Assembly: GCF_050948175.1 (NCBI RefSeq)
Contig: NC_135198.1
Span: forward strand, 1,997,001-2,061,000
DNA: 64,000 nt
Source of the DNA: Xylocopa sonorina
Lineage: Eukaryota; Arthropoda; Insecta; Hymenoptera; Apidae
Reading direction: 5' to 3'
A program made the position numbers and the translations under genes. Shown here in pieces: positions 27,001-40,600 of this stretch. The notes under the pieces are model-generated. The model was not told the DNA's origin. It saw nothing but the letters and a program-made list of their open reading frames with translations, and made no database searches. How positions within the stretch are numbered: the stretch's first letter is position 1; every line of letters starts with the position of its first letter.

Positions 27001-30000
27001 TTCGAATCACAAGTTTTATTAGAAGAATGAATGGATGATGTATGAGTGACAAACTAAGATTACTTAAAATAATATTTATAAGTAAGGAACCAATTTTCCT
27101 TACATACACAGTTAACTGTGGAATTTAGTTTCAAAAGATCACCAAATGGTACTATTATACATTTTACGAAAAACAAGGAAGGATTACATTTTTATTCGTC
27201 AAAAAAACTAACAATTCGCAAGCCCCCCTTCATATAAAATACATAGCGGTCGTATTGTATAATAATATAAAGGAAATATACCACCAAATAATATTCTTAT
27301 TACATTTTATTGAGATTTTGAGTTTTTATAGTTAATGGTAATTTTTTATTTTACACGACGAGTATACACGTCGAACGCACTTAATTGGATAAAGTCTACT
27401 ACAGACACAACACGTCTTTCAACACGAATTACCAGCAACGATTTTTAACACGTTAAAACCACGGTTCGATCTTCCTGACGTTAAAATATTCCTTTGTTAC
27501 TTAATTGAGTAAGAAGAGATTATCGAAAGCTCCAAGGATGACTGATAGGTATTTCATCATAATTTAACGATATGATTTAATGATTTAAGTATTTGAAATT
27601 AACTGCTCGATATCTATAATAATTGCAATGTACAATATATTCGAAGCGGTGGAACAATTTTTCTTCAGTTAGAATACGTCTCGTTTCATCGAAGAAAGTC
27701 TAACGCGTTATTTACATAGCGTATATACCAATGGACGTTAATACGGCGTAATAGGAAAAACGCTGTAAGAAAGAAGTAAAAGGGGGCCACCATTGTTCCA
27801 TAGTCAGAGAAGGTACGTTTCGCCTCGCGTAGAAGAACTTGGGAAAAGCTGTTAACGAGCTCGATTCACCGGGAAGAAATGCTAATAACGAAATTAAGCC
27901 TGCTGGAAGTTGAACAGCCAGCACAGAAATGAAACCGATGCAACGATGATTAAACGAATGCAGGAGACAAAATCTGTTGCTCCATATAAGTCGTCCTTGT
28001 GACAGCCAAGTATCTGGATATGCTGTTCTAAGTGGTTGTCAGAGAGAAATAATTGAACAACTTCAAATTTGACGGTAGGAATTCGTTCGCAATGTACTTT
28101 TAAGTGCCAACAGTTGTTGTAAGCCATACATGTTGTAAGATAAAGTTTCCGATATAATTACTAATAATTATTTGCTAGAACTACGAGAATGCATTGTTCA
28201 TGTTATACGTTCTACAAGCGTAAAGAAAATAAGGGGTGCTGCAGTTCCACAGTGCCTGTACGCGACCCGTCACTGTGTACAATAACACATAAATTAGTTA
28301 CGTGAATCAATAAGATTTAACAGATCATTTGCTTGAATTTTATTCCATGTATTTTCCTTAAAAAAATACCTTTTTTAACAATGAATTGTTAATTTTCTAT
28401 CCAATGAGAACGAAAACCTTATCGTTTCACTTTGATTTTTCCTCATTTTTGTTGCGTTCGCATTGATTTTCTGTGATACTATACTACTAATAGTTAGTAG
28501 ATACTACTAATTTTCTGTGATGAATTATAGATCATATTTGTTGTGTAGAAAGTACTTATATTTTATCGTAATTTTTTGTTCGCTAATGTTCCGCATTTAT
28601 TTATAATAACATATCTTTTCAGACAAAAACTATCGCGGAGATATGAAATCTTATCGAGTAAATCAGGAATACGAAGCCTACGATTTACTGGAATCAAATA
28701 AAACTGCTGAAGAGCCGAGTGATTTAGTGATTTTTGCTAGCAGTACTTTTTAATAACGAACAAAAGTATAAAATGATTGGACGATACATATACTTATAGA
28801 AGCTTTCACAATTCACTAGTTAGAAAGTTGGTTTATGGCTTCGAGAGGTGTAAAATTCCCACGAAAATATTATAAATGAACGGCCGCCGACCACGTTTTT
28901 CGATGTGTCTCGGCGTGTAAAGTAGGACGGGACAGCTCGATCGGGCACATCGATAAAGCGATATGGGATAAAGCGATGAGGGGGACGAGTTTTGCATGGC
29001 CACCTGTCTCGCTTCCGACACACCCGAAACGGGCTGGAAATCAGGCTAACGGTCCTTACGGAGAAAGGACAACTTGTTTCTCTCGTTCGTTACCTAGATT
29101 AAACCACGGCAAGGTAAAAGTCGATACGCAATGGGTCGCGAGCAGCGCCTTCGCGGCAAATTTACCGCCGTCGAACTTCCTTTCAAGAACCAACAATCCA
29201 CAATTATTCATTGGTCACTCACTCCTTCAAGTGTTTCATTTGAAAAGTTCAGAGGACAGTTTCAATTTTCTTTACTAATTACATTAACACTTTTCATTCG
29301 TGTTTATATTTCAGAAGACTACCAAGCAACTCGAAATTATTTTTACATCTCGACTTATTGCTTTTTGGTAAGAAATGTTTGTATCTTAAACTTTAATAAA
29401 ATAAGAATAAATGAAATTCATTTCTAAATTGGAAGGAACGAAAACAACTATAATATAGGAGAGCAAGAAACTAAAAACGATACAAATAATGCTATAATAT
29501 ATAGATTATAACCGTAATTGTATGATATCGTTCGAAACAGAGTATATGCATTTACATTTAAACAGAAATTAAAAGAATACACTGTAACAAGGGTCCTTAG
29601 AATATTAGCTAGTAGTACTAACGTGAATATAAGCCTAATAACTAGTTAGCTAACAATAAATACAAAAGGTACCGACTATATAGGATTTTTATTAAACGCA
29701 TTATTTACATCTAATTACGTAGAGTTACTATTATCGAAGAAAGTGAGAAGTATCTTCTTTGGAAGATCAATCGGATAATTAATCGGATGCAACTGAAAAG
29801 GCAACTGAAAGAGGCAGAATTTTGTTTTCTTTAGAGTCGTAAAAAAATATTTCTACTTATTTCTTCTTTTTTTTTATACTATGTGTAGTTCCATCCTCGA
29901 CGGATTCAATCTGGAGGCCATCTTGAATCCCACGACCTCCTTCCTCGATTGACTTACATACCAACAATTATGCAATTATTGGCTAAAATTGTCCATTGAA

Positions 30001-30525
30001 TGAATGATTGCGAATGGCAAAATTGTGTTCATTCTCCTTAACAGGTTTTGTATCGTGTTGATTATTGAAATGATTTGATGGCTAGTAATTCCGTATGATG
30101 ATCGCGAGGGCAGCTTCAAAGGAAACAATGCGGCACGCTATATTTACTACCTAATTTTATAAACCTAATCTTTTAATTAACCTCTTCAAGGTTGATTCTT
30201 TTATAGTGGGCGAAAAAATTACTTAATTTTTTGTTCTATTACGATTTATTCATTTTATATTAATAGAAATAAAAAAGCAAAAAAAAGAGAAAAAAATGAG
30301 GAAAACAATAACATATATTTCATATTATAATAAAAGTTATTATTTTCATTATTTTTATGAATATTTTATGTATGTTTATGAAACCCTTTAGTTCAGTTCC
30401 CCCAGGAGAGTGGAAGAATAAAGAAGTGACTTCCACTGTGTAGTAAATAAAGGAACAATATCATAAACTACGAATAAAAAGTAGTTCTTTCATGGGTCCA
30501 TTTCCAACAGTTGCTTTTAGAATTC
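24001..30525. other. 6.5 kb non-coding, no gene recognised
   Basis: AT-rich with CpG-rich patches at 25190-25420, 25640-25930, 27770-27930 and 28860-29180. GCTCGATATCTAT … GGAACAATTTTTCTTCAGTT occurs at 24970-25020 and again at about 27604-27671, a dispersed short repeat. No exon could be supported. Confidence 0.5.
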
Positions 30526-30750
30526 TGACAAGAACTTTCTTTATCTAAGCCATATAAACTTCAAGCGTTTAAAGCGATTGATTGCTTCATCATTTACGAA
30601 TCAAATTGGCTCATAAACGTAAAAATAAGTATACCACGTTCGACAATGCGAAATAGAGAGGTCTACAGTGAGAAGGAATTAATATTTACATAATTTCATT
30701 ACGTAACTAAAAACCAGCATATGTAGTTAGAAAATAATATTTAAGATTTA
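30526..30750. repeat. Dispersed repeat pair, copy 2
   Basis: Same orientation as 23785-24000, with shared TACCACGTTCGACAATGCGA and GAAGGAATTAATATTTACAT. No coding capacity. Confidence 0.6.
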
Positions 30751-31474
30751 TATGCATCAGGTCTTTTTAAACGCTTTCATTAATCATTGTTGCATAATAA
30801 AGTATAAAGTAACGAGTTTATAATGTTGAAGGCATCCACCGAATTGATGAACGTTTGCCTATAATTTTAAATTCATTCAAACGCAAACCCTTAGTTATCT
30901 GAATAGAAGAAAAAGCTGGTCTTATACCATTTTGAAGAACATTGACTCACGCATATAAGAAAAAAATTTGAAACGAGTCAAATCGTCTCGGTCTATTAAT
31001 CTAGTGTTAATATGAAGAAACAGCACCTATATAATATTTTCTGTTTACTCTCGAGTTATTGTTAGAGATAGGGGTTAGATGTGGCGCAAGAGTATCTCGT
31101 TCGAAGAGAAGAAGGCGAGTTAGAGAGTGCCGGTGGCGGCGAGGAGGTTCCCAAAAATGCTTGGTTCGGTTTGTTAAAGTTAAAAACAGCGAACCCCGTG
31201 AATCAGTGCGCGGAAAGTTCGACGACACCGCCGGTCTAATTCGAGCAATTCCAATCGACTCACGGGGAAATTGCACCAGAGGCGCCTGACAATGTCCCTG
31301 AAACGAACATCTGCGCAGCTCTCGAGCCGAATAAATCGATCTCAAATTAGAATCCTCCGAACGGTCAATTTTCCCGCGGACATTATTAATCGCGTCTCAA
31401 GAGTACACTGCAGTGTTCGATTGAAACTGATCACGAGTCGAGAAGCAATTGCCTCAATAATCTTTTCTAATTTT
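30751..31474. other. Non-coding, no gene recognised
   Basis: Contains a CpG-rich patch at 31070-31400 with overlapping frames of 76 and 112 codons on opposite strands. The minus-strand frame is Arg-rich with no family I recognise. Confidence 0.5.
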
Positions 31475-31597
31475 TATCTGACTTTGTAAAAATTCTTGGA
31501 CTAATCCGAGACGATTACATACTGAATATTCAAATCTGTTGAAAAATTTTCAATTGTTATATATATATATATCCAAGAATTTTTACAAAGTCAGATA
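31475..31597. repeat. Perfect 26-bp inverted repeat around an AT microsatellite
   Basis: The 26-bp segment 31475-31500 (core GACTTTGTAAAAATTCTTGG) is repeated without mismatch, inverted, at 31572-31597. The 71-bp spacer ends in a (TA)n run. Perfect arms in decayed DNA suggest a recent event such as template switching. Confidence 0.85.
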
Positions 31598-32037
31598 TAT
31601 ATATAAGCTTAGAGCGACAAGAGTTATGATTTTATACTGTTTTTCTAGTGCGTTAGAGTACGTCTTGATTGAAAAAGCATTTTATTTCGCTGATGTGAAT
31701 ACATTTCCTCCATAGAAAAAATTAAGACCTATTTAAAACTAATTTAAAAAAACTTTAGAACCATCAAAAGTATTTCACGCGTTTCAGAGCTAGAGGACTT
31801 CTCATTCATGAAAAGGCAATCCTGCGCGAGCATCGACTTCCGGCAAACCTGAAAATTCACCGATGAAGAAGTCGGTAACCAAAAAGTATCTTAACAATAA
31901 TTCCACCATAACTTCTACGAGTCAAGTGTAAATCGAGTAATTTACGTTATTGCACCAATCCCTGTGTTAGATTATCTCAACGTGTCAACGCAGAAATAAA
32001 TATAAATCTTGTGTTTTAAGAAAGGTTTGTATTTGAC

Positions 32038-32383
32038 TGGACAGTATTTTAATTCCTTTTGATCGGTATTTCAGTATGAAAGGTCAGAATCTTTAAAAGT
32101 ATGTGAAACTCCCACTGTCAATTAAACAAATAGCAATTGGTCAACACCGTAATTATTTTTCGACTTACATTGAGTCTATAATGGAATGGGTTTAATTCCA
32201 AAAAGGTCAATATAAAGATACTGAAATTGAGTTAATACACGGACAATATAAAGCAGAAAAAATACTGTATTAAGCCCAGTCCATTCCATTCCAAATTGAA
32301 AAATAATTACGTTTTTGACCAACTGATATTTATTTAGCTGCCAATGGGGGCTTCGCATATTTTAGGGATTAAAACAGTGACCA
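32038..32383. mobile_element. 346-bp MITE with TGGTCAG-type termini and inner inverted repeat
   Basis: Left TGGACAGTATTTTAATTCC and right, reversed, TGGTCACTGTTTTAATCCC. Inside, 32095-32165 and 32295-32366 are imperfect inverted copies (GTATGTGAAACTCCCACT against GCCAATGGGGGCTTCGCAT). No coding frame. Same family as 5671-5761 and 6810-7095. Confidence 0.6.
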
Positions 32384-32544
32384 TTTAATTTGTTGCCGTT
32401 AAGGAATAAGATCATGGGAATAAACAGTGCAAGAGACCTATCAATTCTGAACGGGTCTCCAACAGTTTATACTTAGGACCCTGGTAGGAAAACACGTGCC
32501 CAGTTTTATTTTAAGCTTTGTAACCCCCCCCTTTATCCGAATGT

Positions 32545-33235
32545 GAAGTCCCATATGAAAGATTTGATTTTTTTATTTATTAGCAGTAAAAGAAAATAGA
32601 AAAAACCGATCAAGTCTTTTTTGATGGACATAATATGTTTATTGTTATTTGAAACGTCAAACAAATATCAATGTGAAATTCCAAACAAATCAATTTAAGC
32701 GCAAAATCACTTCGTGGCATAGAATGAGTGTTACTTAAGTAGTTTCATTTTTCCTTTGAAATGGAAAGTATAAATCAAGGCAAAGAAATTTGCGCTAATA
32801 ACTGTACGGAAAAGATGGAATCGTCCAAGGATTAGTTCAACAATTGAATAAAAATGAACCGAGTCATGGTGCAATCGATTTAGTTGCCAAAACATTTAAA
32901 GTAAACTGAAAATCAGCTTCAAGAATTTGAGGAAAGAAAGAGAAACCAGTAGTCAAAATTGTATTAAAAAAGAAGAGTAAATGTGAGCGCAAGAAAAAGT
33001 ATTATTCCCAAAATTGACAAGCTGTCAAAAAAGTTCCATATAATCAAATTAACTTTACATGATCGTTTGAAAGAGAGAAAGAGTTTGGAACGACTGATTT
33101 GAAACTCATCGACTGAAAAAAATTGACTAATTTAAGTAATTAACTTTTCTTTTGTGTTTAAAGTCCTTCAATGCCTATCATCGATCCTCAGTCTCGTATA
33201 ACACTGTTCAATTAAAATGGGACTCTTATTTCCTG
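32545..33235. repeat. Low-copy dispersed repeat, copy 2
   Basis: Same orientation as 21040-21600, with several indels, including roughly 100 extra bases near 33060-33160. It lies directly between the MITE at 32038 and the GA microsatellite at 33274. Confidence 0.65.
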
Positions 33236-33273
33236 ACAAATGTTTTTGTGATATAGATCTTTTATATACGAAC

Positions 33274-33333
33274 AGAGAGAGAGAGAGAGAGAGCGCGAGA
33301 AAGGGAGAGAGGGAGAGGCAGAGAGAGAGAGAG
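33274..33333. repeat. (GA)n microsatellite
   Basis: About 60 bp, almost entirely GA dinucleotides with a few GGGA and GCGC interruptions. Confidence 0.9.
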
Positions 33334-34660
33334 CAATAAAGTACTTCGTAGAAAGGATATCAGTGAACTTTCATTTCCTTGTACCCATATCCCATACCCT
33401 AAATTATCATCCACCCTTTCATATAACTCGAAGCAACTTGAATCCTTCCTGCCCCTACTCAAAGCCTCTCGCGAAAAGCAAACCGCGGTATAAAAAGAAT
33501 CCTATTAAGAGAAAACTCGTATCGCCGTTGTTAATCCCGAAATAACACCCGTAAATCCTCATCTGCGCTAGCAGGCTGGCTTTGAGCATATTCGAGCCGG
33601 TCCGAAGTAAGAGTTAACGGGATGACACCGAGATTAACAATGTAGATCGGTGTGTCAATGTTGCAGCTGGCAACGCGGCTGGTGTGTTATCGACTGGCGT
33701 TGGGGCGCATGCGTTGCTAACCAACCCCCATCCTTCAAACGGGACGTCGTCAACGACGACGTGGTCGTTTCCAGGAGACCGTTCAAACCGCCTAAACAAT
33801 TGGTACCCATAACGCCGTCCTCTTCCAACCCCTTTCACGATTCATTCAACGTCCCACCCCCTGAAACGATTGATTCGATGTAAAAAATACAGGAACGTTG
33901 GATAAAATACACGAGCATCGAAGAAGCGATAGAAATAGGTTTGCTAACCGCTCCAGGATTGGCCTGGATTGTCCTCGAATCGAAGTTGAAAGTGAAAATG
34001 TCTCGGTGATTTCGGAGAAAGAAACAGCAAGAAACAAGAACCACCCTCTGGGAGAGTGGACGCGCGTTGAATCGCATCGATGCGTGCACGCGATGAACAA
34101 GCTTGAATAATTATCCGATCGGATCAGCCGTGAAGCGTGGCTTGGATGCTGTTGCGATGTCTACTACTGCCTGCCGCCCGAAAATATTGATTTTCTATGC
34201 GTTCATGTCGTGAGGATTGAAACGGAACAGTGAGAACTTTCGACTAATCTCGTTTGCGCTTCTCCTTCAATTACTTTTTGCTCTGCTTTGTCCGACGAAG
34301 ATGACAAATTTTGCTCGCATAGAATGGACAGTTATTTTGCGACAAATACCGTGCACAGCGATAATTCACGTTTCACAGAAAGGTATTCCTCGAAGCTGAT
34401 AAAAAAAAGTCAAACAACTTTACTTGCGGTTCCGTGACGCGACTCGAGGTCGTCAAACAGGCTTGTCTAATCTGGATGAAAGTGTAAATCAACGAGGATC
34501 GCGGTGCACCGAATCTGCGCTCGTTTCAGTCCTGGGTGTGACGCAAAGTTGGAAAACATGCGTTCCAATTACACTTAAAAGTATAAGTTTTCTCTCTTAT
34601 AGTTCGCATAGTTTTAAAATTCACTTTCTGAACAATTTAAAAGAATAGAGAAATAATTCT
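33334..34660. other. GC-rich island, possible regulatory region, no gene recognised
   Basis: From 33560 to 34150 the sequence is markedly GC-rich, and four or more frames of 70-84 codons are open on both strands at once, as expected from composition. GTTGCTAACCAAC at 33712 is a loose RFX X-box-like dyad, and ACGTCGT-CAACG-ACGACGT near 33744 is a perfect 7-bp hairpin. Neither is proof of function. Confidence 0.4.
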
Positions 34661-37600
34661 CTATAATTCTCAATCAAATATTAAGTCAATAAAATTTTGT
34701 TAATTTTCCGTACAGAATTTGATTTAATCGTAAAAAAGGTCGATAACATATGTCGTAGCATTGTTTTAAAATATAGTCAAAGAACAGTTCCATTCTTCGC
34801 AGATGAAATCCCTCGACGTTTCCATTGCCAGACTAATTAACCCTCTGATCGATCCTCCTATCCAAGTTCCCGTAATTTCCTGTTCGATGAAACAGTAGAT
34901 CGATCAACCAACCAACGATAATTACTTTTCTGACCCGTTACTCGTAGAGTGTTGCGGCACGTTTCTTCTGAAATCTCCCTAATTTGTGTTCGAGCATTTA
35001 ACAAAACCATGCTGACCATGGAACGCACGGAGCATAGAATTTCTAAAGAATCGATACCCGGATTTGGAGTTGATGCCATCGCCTTTTCTACTAAATTTGA
35101 AAATTCATTTCGGTGCGACTGAAAAGCACAATTGTTAACTTAACCAGTTGACTGTGGAATTTTAATTGTAAAAATCTTTTACGAGTTGCGTAATTAAAAA
35201 CGAATATTTTTACAGCTAGCTACAATTTTACCCATACTGGAAGATGTACGGGAAACTGGACCAAACCAAACTTTTATAATATTACAATTATATAAATTGT
35301 TACTAGTAGTTGTTACTGTAGACAACATAGATGCTCCTAGTTTGTGAATGGAAGTGAGATTTTCGCTTTCGAAAGTAAAAGTTCTGACCTGGTTACTTCA
35401 GGCCATTTTCTGGATGGCCTTCGCACGGTCCACGACCTCCACCGGCCGGGACCCTCTTTTTATTGAGTTATTAGACTCATCCGCATCGTTTTCCCGCAAT
35501 CCAGAAGGATCCCTTTGATTGTTCTATTTGTTTAACGAGACGACCGGCCCGTGCCGCGCCAAACTACTCTAATTGCTTGCCCCATTATGCTCAATTGCCC
35601 TCCCTCGCGAGATGATACTTCGCTCGAGACGAAAAAGGATCGATTTTTATCCCTTTACGCGCGTGTTTTAAATCTCCATCAAAGGAACGTTGCTCGAGTG
35701 GAAAGACTCGTTCAATTTTTGTTTAATTACAATATGAAGACATATTATATTTTTATTATTTCTATAACATTAGAGGTTCCATTATATCATCGCGGAGATA
35801 GAAGGAAATCGCATTACACAGGACACACGTATTAAGTGAAGAACGTCAAGTTTATCTTACGCAAATTTTTCATCGCGTTATACGGAAATCCATCGTACAC
35901 GATCGTATGGATCGAATGAAAATCATTGCTTTAACATTAGCCGAACAAAATAAAATACGTTAAGCCGAGGCCTTTTCAAACACCTGTCTATAACGAAAGT
36001 ATTCGCGCGTGTATGAGGTTAAGTTCACGTTAGTGAAAACGATATCAGGACGGGCAATTTAACTTGCGCGAACGTAAACTTGAAAGTCAAGTTGCTCGGG
36101 AATTCAAACATGTCTAATCTAAAGGTGGAAACAAGTGAACACAATGATAGTAGAGTTGGGTCAGAAAGTTGTTACATGGAAACTGAACGGGTTAACCGAA
36201 CACTGGCGAAAAATTGTTGCGGTCTAATCCCTCCGATGGCGAAACCAGGACACGGTAAATCGCGGTAAATGAAACGTTTTTAAATAAAACTCGAAACAAA
36301 ATAGCTGCACAGATACATTACTCGAGTATAAAATACTATTCTGAAACATTTAATAACAAATAAAAGCGGTTTATTTAATGATCTATAGGGGCCGAAGCGC
36401 CACAGTAAGTGGATGTGTACAGTAAATTTCACAGTGCTAGCATTTTAAATTCATCCTTTCCTAAGTCAAATTCATTCAGTTTGCAAATCAAGTACTTCTA
36501 CTTAAGTATTTTACTTGAAACAACACGAAATGTAAATTAATTAGTAAGAACGGAATAGTTCCATTCAAAAAGGTACAGATATTTATTTAAAAGTAATTAC
36601 GTAGCTGTTGATGGTTACTTAAAGCAGTTTTATCGAAAATGATTAGAATTTTTTAGCCGCTACATTAGTTGGAAATCACTCTCACATTTCACAAAATTCT
36701 TCTCTTAACACACTTTTTTTGACACTGATGGATTTCCAAATACAACACGTATACGTTCATAAAAACAAGCTCAATTATCTCACTAATAAATTAATCATTA
36801 CGTTTAAATTAACATCGACTGAATAAGCGTACAAATAGCTCTAGATAAAACTTAAATAAAAGTAAATATCCACATAGATAGAGGTATTTTATTGGGTTTC
36901 TAATTGAATAATTAAATAAAGCTTGTAGTGTGCCGCGGAATTGTCAAAATAATGTTGTTTAAAAGCTGTTGTTAAAGAGTTGAGGACAGTTAGATTCGTC
37001 AAAAGATCGATATGTTCGCATTTTCTTGTTAATATTTACACACTGTTTTCACATATCACATACTATGTACATTAATTATGTGCGTAGTCGTGAATTGCGT
37101 AACATGTATTGACTTCAATAAATTGGTAATTACTTTTAAATAAATATCTGTACCTTAATGTTAATGAATTTTTTCATTTCTTATTACTTAGTTTAGAATT
37201 TAGAATTTTATTTGCAAAAGGGTGAATTTAACATTGTATTTGCATATATAAATAAAATAAAATAGAAAAATAAATAGATTAGACGGGTGTATACAGAAAT
37301 AAGTTAATAAGATAGAACAGTACAATGCAAAAAATATATAAACAAGTCGATATGTAAAATGTTGAAAATAATTAAAATTGATAATGATCACATCGATTTC
37401 TAGCCCAGTTCAGAATAAATTCTACGAAATGATCGTTCAAGAATCTTCTTTCTGGCTAACAGAAAGGAGATAACGAAGAACACATGCTGTATATACAGCA
37501 TTTGTTAGCGGTGTCTGTTAATTTTTTTGTAAAGAGAGAAAGTGTTTAATTACACGAGATCCCTTTTTGGACGAAAAGGAGCACTTAACGTGGAAGCGAG

Positions 37601-40600
37601 AACGAATGGGGTGGTCTGAGGTTCATTTAACCGACTATAGCTAACGTTCTAAACATTTCGAATTACTTCCCTTGCTTGAACATTTTTCTACCAAACGGAA
37701 CTATATTTCTAGCAGCCTCCAGCTTCTCGAATTTTATCTTCACCTTCTGTATGAATTTAGTAAATAACATTAATCTCAAATTTCCGTTAAAGCTTTCAAT
37801 TAAGAATTCACGGTACCATTATGCCTCCACTTTACGCGTTCATATTTTAAACATTTCCTTCTAAGTGGAAGGTCTTCTGTATTTGTAGTAGAACCTCCAT
37901 TAACATAATGGAACCTCTGACGAATGAAAATAAAATAAATTTTTATGTCGTTAAATAGTTAAATAAAAGTGAAACGTGCCTCTTCACTCGAGCAGTGTTC
38001 CAATAACGGGGATTAAACATTTTAATTAAGCATTTTAACACACAAAATTTAAATAATAGCCACTGACGTAGCAATACGTTATCCAATTGTCATTATCGAG
38101 AAGCTGTTGACGTATTAATATGTTTATTTTGTCAATTTCTATATCGCTGATCATAAAAATGATCAATAACAGAATTCATAATTATAAATTACTGAAGACT
38201 TGAGCGTTAAAAATTGTCTTAAAAAATTCGAGGACAGAAAATTTTCAGTTGGCTTTGACTTTTTTCCTTTTAAGTGCAAAGAATTGAATAAAAACGAAAC
38301 ATGTCTCTTCACTTGGCTCTCAATTTAAGTCACGAATTTTGCATCGAATAGCGAGCGTTATCGCGTTCCGCGCGATCGGTATCACACGACACCACATGTT
38401 CTAATTAAATTAAACGCGACAAGGAGACGTGTCGGAATCGCGGAACACGTGTCTGAATATCACTTCGCCGGTTAGATTTCAAGAAAACTCGCGAGGGAAC
38501 GAATAACGAGAACCTTATCTGAGTTTTATCTAATCTATGTGGATCGATATGAAATTCCACGCGAATCGTCCAGGTTTTGCCACGCAGCCGATAATCGCAT
38601 CACCAGTCTGCACTTGGTTCTTCCAATAACCTAAAGGTTAATCTATTGGATCGTTTCGTTGCATTTTCAACCTTGATAAACATTGAAAATTCTCCATAAT
38701 ATGGTTAACATAAACCCAGTAGGCTGTACAATAACTGTAATTGATCGTTAGACATTTTTATACAGTTAATTAGTAACAACGAGCTAGCAAACGCCGATAT
38801 CTCGAGAAGACTCTGCAGTAATCACGATCACTTGCCAACGATGTATCGCGCTGAAATATAATAGATCTTTCCGATGTGAAATCTGAAGAGAGCAATCGCG
38901 CTACGTGGGGTCCAACGGTTAAAGCCTTAAAAAATAAAAGGAATAGCATGTGGCGGTCCTCCCACAACTGCCACCCTTTCCATCCCTGTCTCTATATATA
39001 CAATTTCCTGACCTATCCCTAACATCCCCGTGTCTAAAGCAGAGTCCACTAACAAACCCAGGGTGAAACGGTCCTTCCCTCTCGTTTCTTCCTATCCTTC
39101 CTCTCTCACATTTACAGCATGTGACGATTTCATTTCTCTGATAACATTGACACCGTAATATAAAGTCCTTAGGACTCATCCTATCTTACAAATTTCAACT
39201 CTTTCAGTATCTCACCTTATTCGTCCTCAACCGTTATAAATCAGAGGCTGGCAACTATTTTTCGCCAAATTAAACAAAACTATTTAAGTTTTAAATGCTT
39301 GCGTAAACTTCCTGAAATATCTATGTTTGACCATTTACCAGTAACAATATATGTACAGGGTTGTACATGATACAAGCTCGATAGTAAAAAAAATCAACTA
39401 CTTGTATTATATAATTTAGGAGTAAATTGTAATTCTAATTAAAACAAAAACCAAAATAATGATCAATATTTATTAATGACTCCCCCGATGGTGAACTTCT
39501 GACGTAAATTGAGTCAAGTCTGGTTCGTGCTTAATCATCTTAAAACGTACGCAAGCATCTGAATTTTCACACATTTTGTCAGCCTTTATCTTATCGCGCG
39601 CACCTAATACATACTAAAAACTGTAACTTGTAACCCGCTTTGGAAGAATAAAGCAGATTCTTGCGAAGGGCCCGGGAAACCCCGTGGCGGGCATCGCGAC
39701 GGACCCTGACTCGCTGACGACGCAACCCCCATAAATTTTCGAGGCCCGGTTCACTTTTACGGAGGCGACTAACTGTCTCGAGAACGCACGAGAAACCTAC
39801 CGAGCAACAGATCGAGCTTCGAACGTCATTAAAATAAATTTCTGTTAACGAAGCCTCGGTTCTGTTCCATTTTTCCTTGTTCTTAAAACAATTCAAAAAT
39901 ATGCACCATCGAGCGATTAACAATTTTTATTAGATGAAAAGTGATAAATTCTATTTTTATTCGTAGCGTCCTGAGCGAAACACGTGTCAACACTTTAACG
40001 ACCGAGCCCGCCAATTGGCGTCCTAACTATACAAACTTTATACAATATCGATGTGTAATCATTGAAAGCGGATTGACTTTCACTAAAAAGTGGAAAAATG
40101 CATCTTTTTTATTTAATAATAGCCGCCAATTGGTCTTCGCGCCATTTTGTATTTTATGAAAATTGCCCGCTCGATAAAGCGTTAATTAACCCGCTTGAAT
40201 CCCGAGGCATCGAAGCAGCGCAGGGCATCGCGATGCGTATAATCGCCACGCGGCGGCTAGTAACGGCATTCTTAGGTGCCGTTTAATCGCGAAAGCGGCT
40301 TCTTTCGTTCGTTACGAGAGAGTCAAACACGGGTCTCTCGATTCCGCGTCGGAAAATAGACGAGATACCATGGCGTGTGGTGTTCGCCGCGCTTAAACGA
40401 TCTCTCGACACGGGGACGCAGGAACGTGACGAGCGGCCCGTGAATCGCATTCGTATTTAAGGAACCAATTGTTTGGAGGCACGTATAACGCCAATGAGAA
40501 TGTTGCGCGTGTGTAAACGGATATATCAGCCGTTTCGGAGCTAGCGTAACGTGAATGTAACGGCGGGTTTTTTGGACCCCTGGTTTTAACGCGTCGAACA

